From contig NZ_JAFBDB010000001.1 in the NCBI RefSeq assembly GCF_016908015.1, positions 558,001 to 622,000 on the forward strand: a DNA stretch of 64,000 nt. Reading direction: 5' to 3'. Source of the DNA: Clostridium pascui (lineage in GTDB: Bacteria; Bacillota; Clostridia; Clostridiales; Clostridiaceae). Shown in pieces: positions 56,211 to 64,000 of this stretch (position 1 is its first letter; the number at the start of each line of letters is the position of its first letter). The notes beneath the pieces are model-generated. The model was not told the DNA's origin. It ran no database searches and worked only from the letters and a program-made list of their open reading frames with translations. Made by a program: the position numbers and the translations under genes.

Positions 56211-56687
56211 TTAAGATAACTCTCCTTTAACTTCTTTTGCTATATTATCAAGTACTGCATTTATATAATTTTTAGATTTATCATCACAATACTTTTTAGT
56301 AAGTTCTATAGCTTCATTTATTGAAACTCTTTCTGGAATATCCTCCTCAAAAAGTATTTCATATGTACACAATCTAAGTATTGCAAGTTCCACCTTGGAA
56401 ATTCTATTTATTTTCCATCCCTTTAAATATTTCTTTATTTTCTCATCTAACATCGCTTCGTTTTCTTGTATGTTTTTCATCATATTTATAACATAGCCCA
56501 TATCTACCTGATCTAAACTTGTATCCTCTGGGTCTTCTTCCATCTTTATTCCCATAAGTTCCATTGTACTATCTTCTCTTTCATTTGATTCTCTCAAGTC
56601 ATCTAATATGGTTTTATAATCTTCACCTTTTATCATTGATTCAAATAACAGCTTCATAGTTACTTCTCTACTTTTTTTTCTGTTCAT
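56211..56687 (-). CDS. nusB: Transcription antitermination factor NusB
   Basis: The 158-residue helical protein has the family start 'RKKSREVTMKLLFESM' and C-terminal 'RVSINEAIELTKKYCDDKSK'. It joins NusE in rRNA antitermination. An acidic insertion of about 25 residues (about 34-58, with several Glu/Asp) is longer than in many homologues. TTTAGGAGGT precedes the ATG. Confidence 0.94.
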   Translation of the reverse strand: MNRKKSREVTMKLLFESMIKGEDYKTILDDLRESNEREDSTMELMGIKMEEDPEDTSLDQVDMGYVINMMKNIQENEAMLDEKIKKYLKGWKINRISKVELAILRLCTYEILFEEDIPERVSINEAIELTKKYCDDKSKNYINAVLDNIAKEVKGELS

Positions 56688-56794
56688 ATTGTACCTCCTA
56701 AAATACTTATATAAATATATTTAATAATAATTATTAAACAAAAACTATGTATTATACATTATTTTATTATACTAAATTATATTTTACATGAAAA

Positions 56795-56817
56795 CACCCT
56801 CTGTTTAACAGAGGGTG
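56795..56817 (-). terminator. Compact terminator after Asp23 gene
   Basis: An 11-bp stem CACCCTCTGTT/AACAGAGGGTG (56795-56805 with 56807-56817) has a 1-nt formal loop and A4 at 56791. It lies 4 bp past the stop codon. Confidence 0.75.
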
Positions 56818-56821
56818 AAAT

Positions 56822-57217
56822 TTATTCTTCTATTTCTTCAACATTTCCTTCATCCATCTTAGGAATAATAACATTTTGAACGTGGATGTTTACAGCATCA
56901 ACATTAAGACCTGTCATAGCTTCTACTGTTCTCTTAACATTTTCTTGAACTTTTAATGCTACATCTGGGATTCTAATGCCGTACTCTACCACTACATGTA
57001 AATCTATAGTTGAGCTTTCTTCACCTACAGTAACTTTTACTCCCTTTGAAAGATTCTTCTTGCCTGTAAGTATTTGAGTTATACCTCCAACCACGGAAGC
57101 ACTCATACCAACTATACCTTCAATTTCTGTAGTAGCAAGACCTGCTATAACTCCTACTACTTCATCGGATATCTTAACTATGCCCATATCTATTTCTCTG
57201 CTCATGCTTTCTTCCAT
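56822..57217 (-). CDS. yqhY: Asp23/Gls24 family protein (YqhY-like)
   Basis: The 131-residue protein has the Asp23 core 'GVVKISDEVV' in outline, 'IAGLATTEIEGIVGMSASVV', 'LHVVVEYGIRIPDVALKVQE' and 'VDAVNIHVQNV'. In B. subtilis YqhY modulates acetyl-CoA carboxylase activity, and it is encoded in the same place, between spoIIIAH and nusB. No TM helices. CCAGGAGGTG precedes the ATG. Confidence 0.92.
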   Translation of the reverse strand: MEESMSREIDMGIVKISDEVVGVIAGLATTEIEGIVGMSASVVGGITQILTGKKNLSKGVKVTVGEESSTIDLHVVVEYGIRIPDVALKVQENVKRTVEAMTGLNVDAVNIHVQNVIIPKMDEGNVEEIEE

Positions 57218-57311
57218 ATTATTACACCTCCTGGTTACTTATCTTTTACACTTTGGCAAAAGTTTAATCTTTAGTACATTATATCAAATACATCCTATTA
57301 TATCAAATTAA

Positions 57312-57821
57312 TTATTCTCTTACAGAAACTTCTACGTTTTTAATTTTAGCTTCATTTACTACTATAGTTTGGATTTCTCTTAACTGTTTATCAGTAAGCT
57401 TTTCACTAGGATTTCCTTTTACTATAACTGTAGCCTTATCTCCATTTAGAAGACAAACTGAATTTTCATAACCCTTAGCTTCAAGATTTAATTCTATCTT
57501 AGTTTCATAATTATAGGACATTGCTAAAGCAGCATATTGCTCAGCTGTACTATCTTTTTGCTTTTGAGATATGTTCTTATCTTCCATTATACCCTTTAAG
57601 TTCTGCAACGTTTGTGTAACTTTATTGTCACGTGCCATTTTAGCTTCTACAAAGTAACTGGAAGTATTTTTAGCATTTTTGTCATTGCTCTTTAGTGAAA
57701 TTGCACTTTTTTCTCCTCCAGATTGAGTATAAAGTGGATTATTAAGTTTTGTTGCTAAAACTCCCATACATACTATTAGAGCAAGTAAAGTTACAATGAT
57801 AATGCCTTGTTTTTTATTCAT
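57312..57821 (-). CDS. spoIIIAH: Stage III sporulation protein AH
   Basis: The 169-residue protein has one N-terminal TM helix (about 5-24) and an extracellular YscJ/FliF-like ring-building domain (about 65-165). It forms a ring in the mother-cell membrane and binds SpoIIQ from the forespore, giving the 'feeding tube' channel. It is the last gene of the spoIIIA operon. ATGGGGGG precedes the ATG. Confidence 0.93.
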   Translation of the reverse strand: MNKKQGIIIVTLLALIVCMGVLATKLNNPLYTQSGGEKSAISLKSNDKNAKNTSSYFVEAKMARDNKVTQTLQNLKGIMEDKNISQKQKDSTAEQYAALAMSYNYETKIELNLEAKGYENSVCLLNGDKATVIVKGNPSEKLTDKQLREIQTIVVNEAKIKNVEVSVRE

Positions 57822-57880
57822 ACAAAATTCCCCCCATTTATCTTTTTACAAAATTATATGATTTAAAATTGACATATATG

Positions 57881-58504
57881 CTATTTTTTCATTGGATAAA
57901 CATTAACTTTATTGTCAGGTATGTCAAACAAATTAGTTACAGCTTTTCTTATTCTATATTCAGTAACTTTATTTTCAGCACCTTCCGCCACTACAAGAAC
58001 TCCCGTTATCTTAGGTTTATTTGTCTTTATAATAAGCGGCTTTGTTTGATCTCCATCATTTGTTATAACTACAGTATTTCCATTATTTTTTTGTGTAGTT
58101 TTTCTAGTCCCCCCTTCATTATCAACTTCCTCTGTTAAATTTGTTGAATCATTAACATTAAATGCTGGCACTTGTTCCTCTCCACTTTCAAAATAAATCA
58201 TAACCTCTACACGTCCAACCCCATCAGTTTGCTGAAGAATGTTTTTCAAATCAAATTTTAAATCTTCCTCCTCCTCACTATTTTTGTTATTTTGTATATT
58301 TTCCTCCTTGTTTTCAGGATTACTGCTCACAGATAATGCTTTTCCATTATTTCCTGTTGTTTTGAAGAAGCTTGATGCTACTAAGATTAAAACTCCTATC
58401 AAGAATATTATTATAAAGTTTGCAATTATCTTATTGCCAAATATTTTTTCCTTTGTTTCACTTTTCATTTTTTCAAAGATTTCTTTGATTTCTTTAAAAT
58501 TCAT
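57881..58504 (-). CDS. spoIIIAG: Stage III sporulation protein AG
   Basis: The protein is about 207 residues, with a TM helix (about 24-46), an acidic linker rich in Glu and Asn, and a ring-building motif domain ('TDGVGRVEVMIYFESG', 'GVLVVAEGAENKVTEYRI'). It assembles a 30-fold ring resembling a type III secretion basal ring. The ATG at 58504 follows AAAAGGAGG; the frame opening at 58522 starts ahead of that site. Confidence 0.93.
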   Translation of the reverse strand: MNFKEIKEIFEKMKSETKEKIFGNKIIANFIIIFLIGVLILVASSFFKTTGNNGKALSVSSNPENKEENIQNNKNSEEEEDLKFDLKNILQQTDGVGRVEVMIYFESGEEQVPAFNVNDSTNLTEEVDNEGGTRKTTQKNNGNTVVITNDGDQTKPLIIKTNKPKITGVLVVAEGAENKVTEYRIRKAVTNLFDIPDNKVNVYPMKK

Positions 58505-58518
58505 GGTATACCTCCTTT

Positions 58519-59091
58519 TCATAATTGGTAAATTTTAATTAATTTTTCTTGTATATTAAGTTCTTTGCTTAAAAATTGTTTAACTTCATTAAGTCTTTCA
58601 CTTTCATTTGCATTCTCTTTTTCAGATTTAAAACTTTCTACTGCTACCTTTTTTATTTTTTGTATTCCTTTTTCCTTACTGCCAACTTCTATACTCGTTA
58701 TTTTTACTTGATTATGTTCAATATCTGATTTTACCCTTACTTCAAAGTCCATATCTTTGAATTTTTCTCTTAGCTTTTCCTCTGACAATTTTTTTAAATT
58801 AGAATTAAATGTTTCTAAAGTTGCATTTAAATTATTCTTTTTATACTCTTCCATATTGCTCTTAGATTCTCTTATTTCTATAGACTTTTCTACATTGCTA
58901 CTCATGACATTTATATCAAAGTTTTTATCATATACTTTCATTATAGGATTTATAATAACTGTCATAAGTATAAGCCCCAATACAAACTTAGCATACTTTT
59001 TCAAACTATTATCTGGAAGTATTATTTCTACTGCGGTTATAAAAAGCACCACCGTACATATATTTGATATCCAAGCTTTAATTATCTCCAA
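58519..59091 (-). CDS. spoIIIAF: Stage III sporulation protein AF
   Basis: The 190-residue protein has two TM helices at the N terminus (about 7-27 and 33-53) and a cytosolic or intermembrane C-terminal domain with a predicted ring-building fold. The start is TTG, 10 nt after GGAGG. It is part of the SpoIIIA-SpoIIQ channel. Confidence 0.92.
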   Translation of the reverse strand: MEIIKAWISNICTVVLFITAVEIILPDNSLKKYAKFVLGLILMTVIINPIMKVYDKNFDINVMSSNVEKSIEIRESKSNMEEYKKNNLNATLETFNSNLKKLSEEKLREKFKDMDFEVRVKSDIEHNQVKITSIEVGSKEKGIQKIKKVAVESFKSEKENANESERLNEVKQFLSKELNIQEKLIKIYQL

Positions 59092-59097
59092 AGTTAA

Positions 59098-60252
59098 TCA
59101 ACCTCCTACTGCAACCTTACCTGCTGATGCTAATATAGCTATCATTATAAAAAACATAACAGACACACATATTAAGCATGCAGATATAAGTATAAGTGAG
59201 TCTCCAGCTGAGCTTATACAGCTTACTAATCTCTTATCTCCTATAGGCTCGATAAGAGCAGCTGTAAGCTTATATACTAAGGCAGTTATTATAATTTTTA
59301 ATATTGGCAGCAGCACCATACCAATAAGTATTATAAGCCCAACACTGCTTATAGAATTTTTTAATAATATTGAATAGCCTGCCACAGTAGATATAGCATC
59401 AGATAAGCACTTTCCGACTATAGGAATAAAGTTGTCCACTGCATACTTTGCCGTTTTTGCTACTACTTGATCTATGGTCTTGGATGATATTCCCCTTATT
59501 GTTATTATTCCGATAAATATTGTCATAAGTATTCCCTGCATCCATAAAGCACATTGATTTAATAGCTTAGCAAGCTTATCCACTTTAAATTCATCAGAGA
59601 TATTATTTACAAATTGAAGCACAAAAGTTATTGTAATTAATGGAATAATTATATTCGCAAATAATTCAGCACTTATATTTATAGCACCGATTATTATAGG
59701 ATCCATAAGCGTTGCTTCTGTTATACCTCCAACTCCCGTAAGAAGCATAATTAATATTGGTATCAAGGCAAGCATAAAATCCGACATCTTTTGTATTGTC
59801 TCTCTAGCTAGTTCGACACCCACATAAAAACTCTTTGCCATAATTATTATTATTAACGAATAACAAGCAAAATAGGCTATATGCGACAGCGTTTCATTAC
59901 TAAATGCTCTTTCTAAGTTAGTTATGAGAGCACATATTATAGAAATTATAACCAAGACAGACATGAGTTTTATTGCAGCTGAAGTTTCTCTTACAGCATA
60001 AGATGCTATTCCTTTAAATACCTTGCTCACTGAAAACGTTCCTTCTCCACTTTTCATATAGGTCTTTATATATTCCTTTATATCCATATCCTTTAATATT
60101 TCTTCTTCACTCTTTATATTTGTCATGTAATCATAAAGCTGTTGAACTTCCATATTATTATCTATATCGGTTCCACTTGAAGAAGCTTGTACATTAAAAG
60201 GAATAATCCCTATGCATAGTAGTGTTATCAATAAAATAATTAGTTTTTTCAT
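59098..60252 (-). CDS. spoIIIAE: Stage III sporulation protein AE
   Basis: This 384-residue polytopic membrane protein has a signal peptide (about 1-23, ending VQASS), a short external domain and about eight TM helices. It is the largest membrane component of the SpoIIIA complex and is thought to form the export pore. It includes 'AVDNFIPIVGKCLSDAISTV', a conserved block of the family. Confidence 0.94.
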   Translation of the reverse strand: MKKLIILLITLLCIGIIPFNVQASSSGTDIDNNMEVQQLYDYMTNIKSEEEILKDMDIKEYIKTYMKSGEGTFSVSKVFKGIASYAVRETSAAIKLMSVLVIISIICALITNLERAFSNETLSHIAYFACYSLIIIIMAKSFYVGVELARETIQKMSDFMLALIPILIMLLTGVGGITEATLMDPIIIGAINISAELFANIIIPLITITFVLQFVNNISDEFKVDKLAKLLNQCALWMQGILMTIFIGIITIRGISSKTIDQVVAKTAKYAVDNFIPIVGKCLSDAISTVAGYSILLKNSISSVGLIILIGMVLLPILKIIITALVYKLTAALIEPIGDKRLVSCISSAGDSLILISACLICVSVMFFIMIAILASAGKVAVGG

Positions 60253-60262
60253 ATTTTATCCC

Positions 60263-60649
60263 CTACATTATTTTTAGAATTGATTGTAAAACTGCCATAA
60301 GTATCGGTATTGCTAATACTAATATAAGTATCTTACCTGCAAACTCTACTTTTGATGCTATACTATTTTGTCCAGCATCCTTACATATTTCACTACAAAA
60401 GGAAGCTAAGTAAGCAATTGCGAGTATCTTAAATACCGTTCTTAAATATATAAAATCTATATTTGCTTTAAGTGCTAACGTTTGAAGCAAATTCATTACT
60501 GATGTTATTTTTCCGACCATATATAAAAATATAAGTATTCCAACACACATGCTTATTTGTACAGCCCAATCTTCCTTCTTAGCCTCCTTTACTACTAAAA
60601 CAATAAAAAGAGAACAAAAGGCAAATCCAACTATTTTTATAATCTCCAT
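60263..60649 (-). CDS. spoIIIAD: Stage III sporulation protein AD
   Basis: The 128-residue protein has four TM helices and the conserved 'YLRTVFKILAIAYLASFCSE' and 'AGQNSIASKVEFAGKILILV'. It resembles flagellar/type III export apparatus subunits in topology. CTTTAGGAGGA precedes the ATG. Confidence 0.93.
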   Translation of the reverse strand: MEIIKIVGFAFCSLFIVLVVKEAKKEDWAVQISMCVGILIFLYMVGKITSVMNLLQTLALKANIDFIYLRTVFKILAIAYLASFCSEICKDAGQNSIASKVEFAGKILILVLAIPILMAVLQSILKIM

Positions 60650-60658
60650 GTTATCCTC

Positions 60659-60856
60659 CTAAAGTTGAAACATAGTCCTTACTGCATTAAAGAGCTTACT
60701 TATAAGATTTATTACCATCATAAGTATTATTACTATTCCAGCTAGATTGGTGAGTACAGCATAATCATCATAACCACTGCTTTTTAGTATCTTGTCTAAT
60801 ATTATTATCAATATGCTTACTGCCCCTATTTTAAATATTAAGCTTATATCTAACAT
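60659..60856 (-). CDS. spoIIIAC: Stage III sporulation protein AC
   Basis: The 65-residue protein has two TM helices (about 4-24 and 33-55) separated by 'LKSSGYDDYA'. This is the standard length and pattern for SpoIIIAC, a small membrane part of the channel. Confidence 0.92.
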   Translation of the reverse strand: MLDISLIFKIGAVSILIIILDKILKSSGYDDYAVLTNLAGIVIILMMVINLISKLFNAVRTMFQL

Positions 60857-60871
60857 TTAAACCTACCCCCT

Positions 60872-61390
60872 TTAAATAAACATAATTACTATAATCGCCC
60901 CTATAGAAAACCCCAAATACCTATACATTTTCAAATTTTTTCTTGTAAGAATTTCACTTTCTTCAATTTGTTTTCTTAATTCTTCTTCGGTAACACGAAA
61001 AATATTTTTTTGACTTTCTACATCCCATTCTCCCAATGATTTACTTAGATTTAGTAAAACATGAATATCTTCTTTGTTTAAGTTTAAATTTTTCTTATAT
61101 AAATTTGTATTACTATAAAATGCTTCATATACTCCTTCTGATACATTTTCTTCAAGATCCTTTGATATACTTAAGAACAAGCTTTTTATCGGTTCCATAA
61201 GTCTTAGTCCAATCTTCTCTAATGCATACGGAAGTGGAGTATATGCGTATACTATTTCATTTTTTAAAATACCTATAGCTCTTTCTAATTCCTTCAGTTC
61301 CCTAGTTCTTTTTTTAAACAACTCTCCGGAAAAATACCCTAAAACGCTTGCAGAAACTATTACTAAAATACTTCCAATTATTTTAATCAT
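60872..61390 (-). CDS. spoIIIAB: Stage III sporulation protein AB
   Basis: The 172-residue protein has an N-terminal TM helix, a helical soluble domain with 'RELKELERAIGILKNEIVYA', and a C-terminal TM helix ('GFSIGAIIVIMFI'). It has the fold of type II secretion GspF-like proteins. It overlaps spoIIIAA by 4 bp (ATGA). Confidence 0.93.
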   Translation of the reverse strand: MIKIIGSILVIVSASVLGYFSGELFKKRTRELKELERAIGILKNEIVYAYTPLPYALEKIGLRLMEPIKSLFLSISKDLEENVSEGVYEAFYSNTNLYKKNLNLNKEDIHVLLNLSKSLGEWDVESQKNIFRVTEEELRKQIEESEILTRKNLKMYRYLGFSIGAIIVIMFI

Positions 61391-62310
61391 AGTACCTCCT
61401 TAAAAATTTTCTTTTGCTCTAAAAAATCATATATATATTCTATAGTTCCTGGTCCCTTTTTATGACTCATAACTACAGCTCTTTTAAAAACCTTATTATC
61501 TATAATCTCTTTAAATACAGGTCTATTATATAAATCTGAAATATCATAACCATGTATACTTGTTATAACCTTTACTCCTGAATTCATAGCAGCTACTATG
61601 CTTTCTGTGTCTCTTACTGTTCCTATTTCATCGCATATTATTACCTCTGGAGCCATGCTTCTTATAGCTGTTATTATACCTTCACTTTTGGGGCAACTAT
61701 CTAAAACATCAGTTCTTATCCCCAAATTTAGCTGTGGAGCACCATTATAGCAAGCTGAAAGTTCACTTCTTTCATCTATGACTGTAATCTTTTTGCCTAG
61801 TAATGAAAACTTAACCATACCATCAGATATATTTCTCGCTATATCTCGTAACAATGTAGTTTTCCCACATTTAGGTGGCGAAATTATTATTGTATTTACT
61901 ATTTCATCCTTGTCCACTAAATATTTAACTATATTATCAGAACATCCTAAGATTTCTTTGCTTATTCTAATATTAAGAGAAGATATATCTTTTATAGTTT
62001 TTATTTTTTCCTTTTCAACTATACATTTCCCACATATTCCTATTCTATGACCACCCTTGACAGTTATATACCCCCTTTTTATTTCTTCATCATAAGCATA
62101 AATGGAATAATTGCTCATTCTTTTTAAAACTATATCTATTTCCTCAGATGAAACGATATAATTAAAGACTTTCTCCTTTTGCTCCATTTCTAACATTAGG
62201 GGTTTATTTACTCTTAGTCTAATTTCTTGAACTTTATTAAAATTTTCTTCCCCTATTAAAGATTTTATGCTATCTGGAAGTATTCGAAAAATTTCTTTAG
62301 TATTTATCAT
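61387..62310 (-). CDS. spoIIIAA: Stage III sporulation protein AA (ATPase)
   Basis: The 307-residue secretion-type ATPase has Walker A in ISPPKCGKTTLLRDIARN, Walker B/Asp box in 'VIICDEIGT' and 'DERSEL' ahead of it. It energises the SpoIIIA channel that keeps the forespore alive after engulfment. It is the first gene of the operon, with GGGGAGGAGG ahead of the ATG and a possible sigma-E promoter at 62337-62365. Confidence 0.95.
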   Translation of the reverse strand: MINTKEIFRILPDSIKSLIGEENFNKVQEIRLRVNKPLMLEMEQKEKVFNYIVSSEEIDIVLKRMSNYSIYAYDEEIKRGYITVKGGHRIGICGKCIVEKEKIKTIKDISSLNIRISKEILGCSDNIVKYLVDKDEIVNTIIISPPKCGKTTLLRDIARNISDGMVKFSLLGKKITVIDERSELSACYNGAPQLNLGIRTDVLDSCPKSEGIITAIRSMAPEVIICDEIGTVRDTESIVAAMNSGVKVITSIHGYDISDLYNRPVFKEIIDNKVFKRAVVMSHKKGPGTIEYIYDFLEQKKIFKEVL

Positions 62311-62336
62311 CTTTTTATCCTCCTCCCCTTATTAAA

Positions 62337-62365
62337 AAGTATTTATATTTATCTAAAAATATTCC
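62337..62365 (-). promoter_or_regulatory. Possible sigma-E promoter of the spoIIIA operon
   Basis: On the minus strand GGAATATT (62365-62358), a 13-bp spacer and AAATACTT (62344-62337) loosely match the sigma-E consensus (GNATATT ... CATACNNT). The -35 is good, while the -10 and spacing are imperfect. The spoIIIA operon is sigma-E-controlled in other spore formers, which supports the reading. Confidence 0.35.
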
Positions 62366-62406
62366 TATGTTAATGATTTTTTATAAAGTTTATTTTGTCA
62401 AAAAAT

Positions 62407-62442
62407 AACAAGGCTTGAGTTTATATAAACTCAAGCCTTGTT
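62407..62442 (-). terminator. Perfect 36-bp palindromic terminator
   Basis: The segment is completely self-complementary (18-bp arms, centre at 62424/62425) and separates the CD1247-like gene from spoIIIAA. The minus-strand 3' side is U-rich. Confidence 0.8.
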
Positions 62443-62482
62443 GTAATTTATCAAATATTTTGTATATTTAAAATAAAAATTT

Positions 62483-62899
62483 TTAGTCTTCTGTGCATCC
62501 TTCACAGTGACCATCACATTCAAATTCAAGCGGAATATCTTTGTGGCAATTAGGACAGATTATACTTTCTTTTTCATCTAGTATTCCTGAATCTATATAT
62601 ATAGTTTCACCACAATCTGGGCAAGCAACCTCTACGAAACCATCTATATCCTCTTCATCATAGTCATCATCTTCGTCATCAAACAATTCATCTTCTATGT
62701 ATGCTAAGTTTTCATCTAAATTATCTACATACTCTTCCATATCTTTTTGAGAATCCCTTAATTCATCTAATTCGTCTGCTATTTCTTCTAATACATCTAC
62801 TATTTCCCTTATGACTTTACCTTCGTTATCATTTGCATCAATTTTCAGCCCATCCATTAAACCTTTTAAATAGGAAACTCTTGACTTAATAGAATTCAT
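62483..62899 (-). CDS. CD1247-type zinc-ribbon protein
   Basis: The protein is about 138 residues, with an N-terminal helical domain ('VSYLKGLMDGLKI', 'VIREIVDVLEEIADELDELR') and a highly acidic Asp/Glu stretch (about 78-90). A C-terminal zinc ribbon has CPDCG and CPNCH, and the tail ends in CDGHCEGC. It is conserved between efp and spoIIIAA in clostridia (the 'CD1247 N-terminal domain' group). The second ATG (62899) has better spacing to AAAGGA than the first (62905). Function unknown; a regulatory or RNA/protein-binding role fits the zinc ribbon. Confidence 0.85.
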   Translation of the reverse strand: MNSIKSRVSYLKGLMDGLKIDANDNEGKVIREIVDVLEEIADELDELRDSQKDMEEYVDNLDENLAYIEDELFDDEDDDYDEEDIDGFVEVACPDCGETIYIDSGILDEKESIICPNCHKDIPLEFECDGHCEGCTED

Positions 62900-62931
62900 T
62901 AACATTCACATCCTTTTTTTATTTATTTAAT

Positions 62932-62956
62932 AGCGACATACATAATGTATGTCGCT
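62932..62956 (-). terminator. Terminator of the efp remnant
   Basis: A 10-bp stem AGCGACATAC/GTATGTCGCT (62932-62941 with 62947-62956) lies 10 bp past the remnant's stop codon. Confidence 0.65.
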
Positions 62957-62966
62957 TAAATAATAA

Positions 62967-63116
62967 TTATACTCTTTCCATGTATTCTCCAGTTCTTGTA
63001 TCTATTCTGATTACATCTCCTTCATTTACAAATAAAGGTACTGGAATTATAGCTCCTGTTTCTACAGTAGCTGGCTTTAATACGTTTGTAGCTGTATTTC
63101 CTTTTGCACCTGGAAA
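62967..63116 (-). pseudogene. efp: 3' remnant of elongation factor P gene
   Basis: The frame reads [20 protein letters not shown], then [20 protein letters not shown] and TGEYMERV, then stop. This is the unmistakable C-terminal OB domain end of EF-P (family pattern PGxKGDTAT...KPATLETG...INEGDxIKVDTRTGEYxxRV). Only 48 codons remain; an in-frame TAA at 63119-63117 and unrelated AT-rich DNA replace the first ~137 codons. The reading frame that remains is intact, so the loss is recent. It sits where efp normally lies, upstream of the CD1247-type gene. Confidence 0.88.
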
Positions 63117-63516
63117 TTATAATTATATATAATCTGATTATAAGAATTTAAAAATACCTAAATGCATGTATGTCATTACAAGCGAATTTTGTTTATGTAC
63201 GTACGAACATAGTATACCATCATCTCCTAAATTTATGCAAGTATTATTTTATTCTAAAAAATTCCTACATATTATATAGTAGTTTATATATAAATAACTC
63301 ATATAAGTTTTTAAAATTCATTTATGGTAGTATATTTAACTCCATCAATTTCATAAATTAATAATCCTACATTATAAATTGTTCTTAAGCATGATTTGTT
63401 TTTTGCATCATAATTTACTAATAATTTTTATAACAACTTCCATGTCACACTTTTTAATATTATACCTTTTCCAATTTATTTAATGAATTTTATAGTTTTA
63501 ACACAATAACCCCAAA
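63117..63516. other. AT-rich gene-free stretch
   Basis: No supported gene, RNA or insertion-sequence end is seen. The short frame at 63170-63361 lacks a ribosome site and has biased composition. The stretch begins at the break in efp and ends at the promoter of the last gene. Confidence 0.5.
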
Positions 63517-63554
63517 TTGCCTTTTAAAGACCATGATGGTATAATTTATACCAT
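63517..63554 (+). promoter_or_regulatory. Sigma-A promoter with operator-like palindrome
   Basis: TTGCCT (63517-63522), a 17-bp spacer and TATAAT (63540-63545) form a good promoter. The dyad ATGGTATAA-T-TTATACCAT (63536-63554) covers the -10, which suggests repressor binding. The ATG of the following gene is 80 bp downstream. Confidence 0.6.
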
Positions 63555-63624
63555 ATATAATATATTGGAATATATGCAATTAATACTAATTACTTAATAA
63601 TTTTATATAGGGGAGGAATTAATT

Positions 63625-64000
63625 ATGTCTGAAAGTCAGATTGACATTGAAAAGAATGTATTAAAAAAGAAAAAATATATGCTATGGGGATGTATAATAT
63701 TAATAATTATAGCCGCACTAATGTCTTTTAACAAATATAATAATAACAAAAATTATGATATTAATTTTAAAGAAGGTGAAAAATTACTAAGCGAGAATAA
63801 ATTTAAAGAAGCAAGAGAATATTACAATATCGCAAACAAATATAAAAATGATAGTGTAATTAAGGAAAGGATTGATTTATCCCATAGACTTGAGCTTTCA
63901 CTCTACAAATTTAATGAAGGAACTAAATTATTAGGTGAAAAAGATTATGACAAAGCTTATGCTGCGTTTAAAGAAGTTACAAAAGAAGATACTAAAAGGT
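63625..64000 (+). CDS. Membrane-anchored helical-repeat protein (5' part)
   Basis: A strong GGGGAGGA precedes the ATG; the gene runs off the right edge after 125 codons. A charged N terminus (about 1-19) is followed by one TM helix (about 20-35, LWGCIILIIIAALMSF) and an external helical region. TPR-like units repeat: 'FKEGEKLLSENKFKEAREYY' and 'FNEGTKLLGEKDYDKAYAAF'. The layout suggests a scaffold or lipoprotein-like envelope protein. The rest is outside the window, so no function is given. Confidence 0.8.
   Translation, partial: MSESQIDIEKNVLKKKKYMLWGCIILIIIAALMSFNKYNNNKNYDINFKEGEKLLSENKFKEAREYYNIANKYKNDSVIKERIDLSHRLELSLYKFNEGTKLLGEKDYDKAYAAFKEVTKEDTKR

Noticed and set aside
63170-63361. 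63-codon plus-strand frame near the right end
   Set aside because: It has no Shine-Dalgarno, consists mostly of Asn, Ile, Phe and Tyr as expected from AT-rich sequence, and has no domain.
1-64000. CRISPR array, tRNA, rRNA, prophage or insertion sequence
   Set aside because: No regularly spaced repeats, cloverleaf genes, transposase frames or phage structural genes were seen.

Overview
The window is AT-rich DNA from an endospore-forming anaerobic member of the Clostridia, most like Clostridium sensu stricto. The evidence is the spo0A, spoIVB, spoIIM and complete spoIIIA loci, pyruvate:ferredoxin oxidoreductase, thiolase, an electron-bifurcating type lactate dehydrogenase/Etf set, and clostridial gene order. 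I ran no searches, so family names come from motifs, lengths and synteny. Most genes lie on the minus strand.

From 1 to 21 kb the content is accessory and metabolic. It holds a partial CsoR-type metal repressor with its operator, a lipoprotein made of two copies of one domain, an OmpR-type two-component system, thiolase, and the lactate oxidation genes (EtfB, ferredoxin-EtfA, FAD lactate dehydrogenase) under a FadR-type regulator. A decayed lactate permease lies in front of the lactate genes, still flanked by a FadR-like operator. Next come a secreted amidase, a flavoprotein/PyrK-like redox pair, a SigY-like module (ECF sigma, two small membrane regulators, ABC ATPase and permease), an unknown protein, a MATE exporter and an AraC regulator with a large C-terminal extension.

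From 21 to 38 kb lie a DUF3787-type spore protein, pyruvate:ferredoxin oxidoreductase, a threonine-synthase-like enzyme, a 70-residue unknown, a multi-pass transporter, an S1-domain protein, two D-Ala-D-Ala carboxypeptidases, ytfI-ytfJ, scpA-scpB, a CCA-adding enzyme and a secreted Ntn-hydrolase.

From 38 to 63 kb is the conserved sporulation and housekeeping block. In transcription order it starts with spoIIIAA-AH, an Asp23 protein, nusB, folD, xseA, xseB and ispA. Between ispA and a 192-residue membrane protein lies a roughly 590-nt GC-richer non-coding segment closed by a 10-bp terminal helix. Its position and partner match the OLE RNA and its membrane protein OapA, and I consider this the most exciting element here. 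The block continues with dxs, tlyA, nadK, argR, recN, spoIVB, spo0A, spoIIM, a YqzK-like protein, xerD (with two altered catalytic positions), two purine nucleoside phosphorylases that differ at a base-recognition residue, and pyrimidine nucleoside phosphorylase.

At the right end, the elongation factor P gene is present only as its last 48 codons in its usual place, which suggests a rearrangement breakpoint near 63.11 kb. An AT-rich gene-free stretch follows, and then the 5' part of a membrane-anchored helical-repeat protein on the plus strand with a clear promoter and overlapping palindrome.
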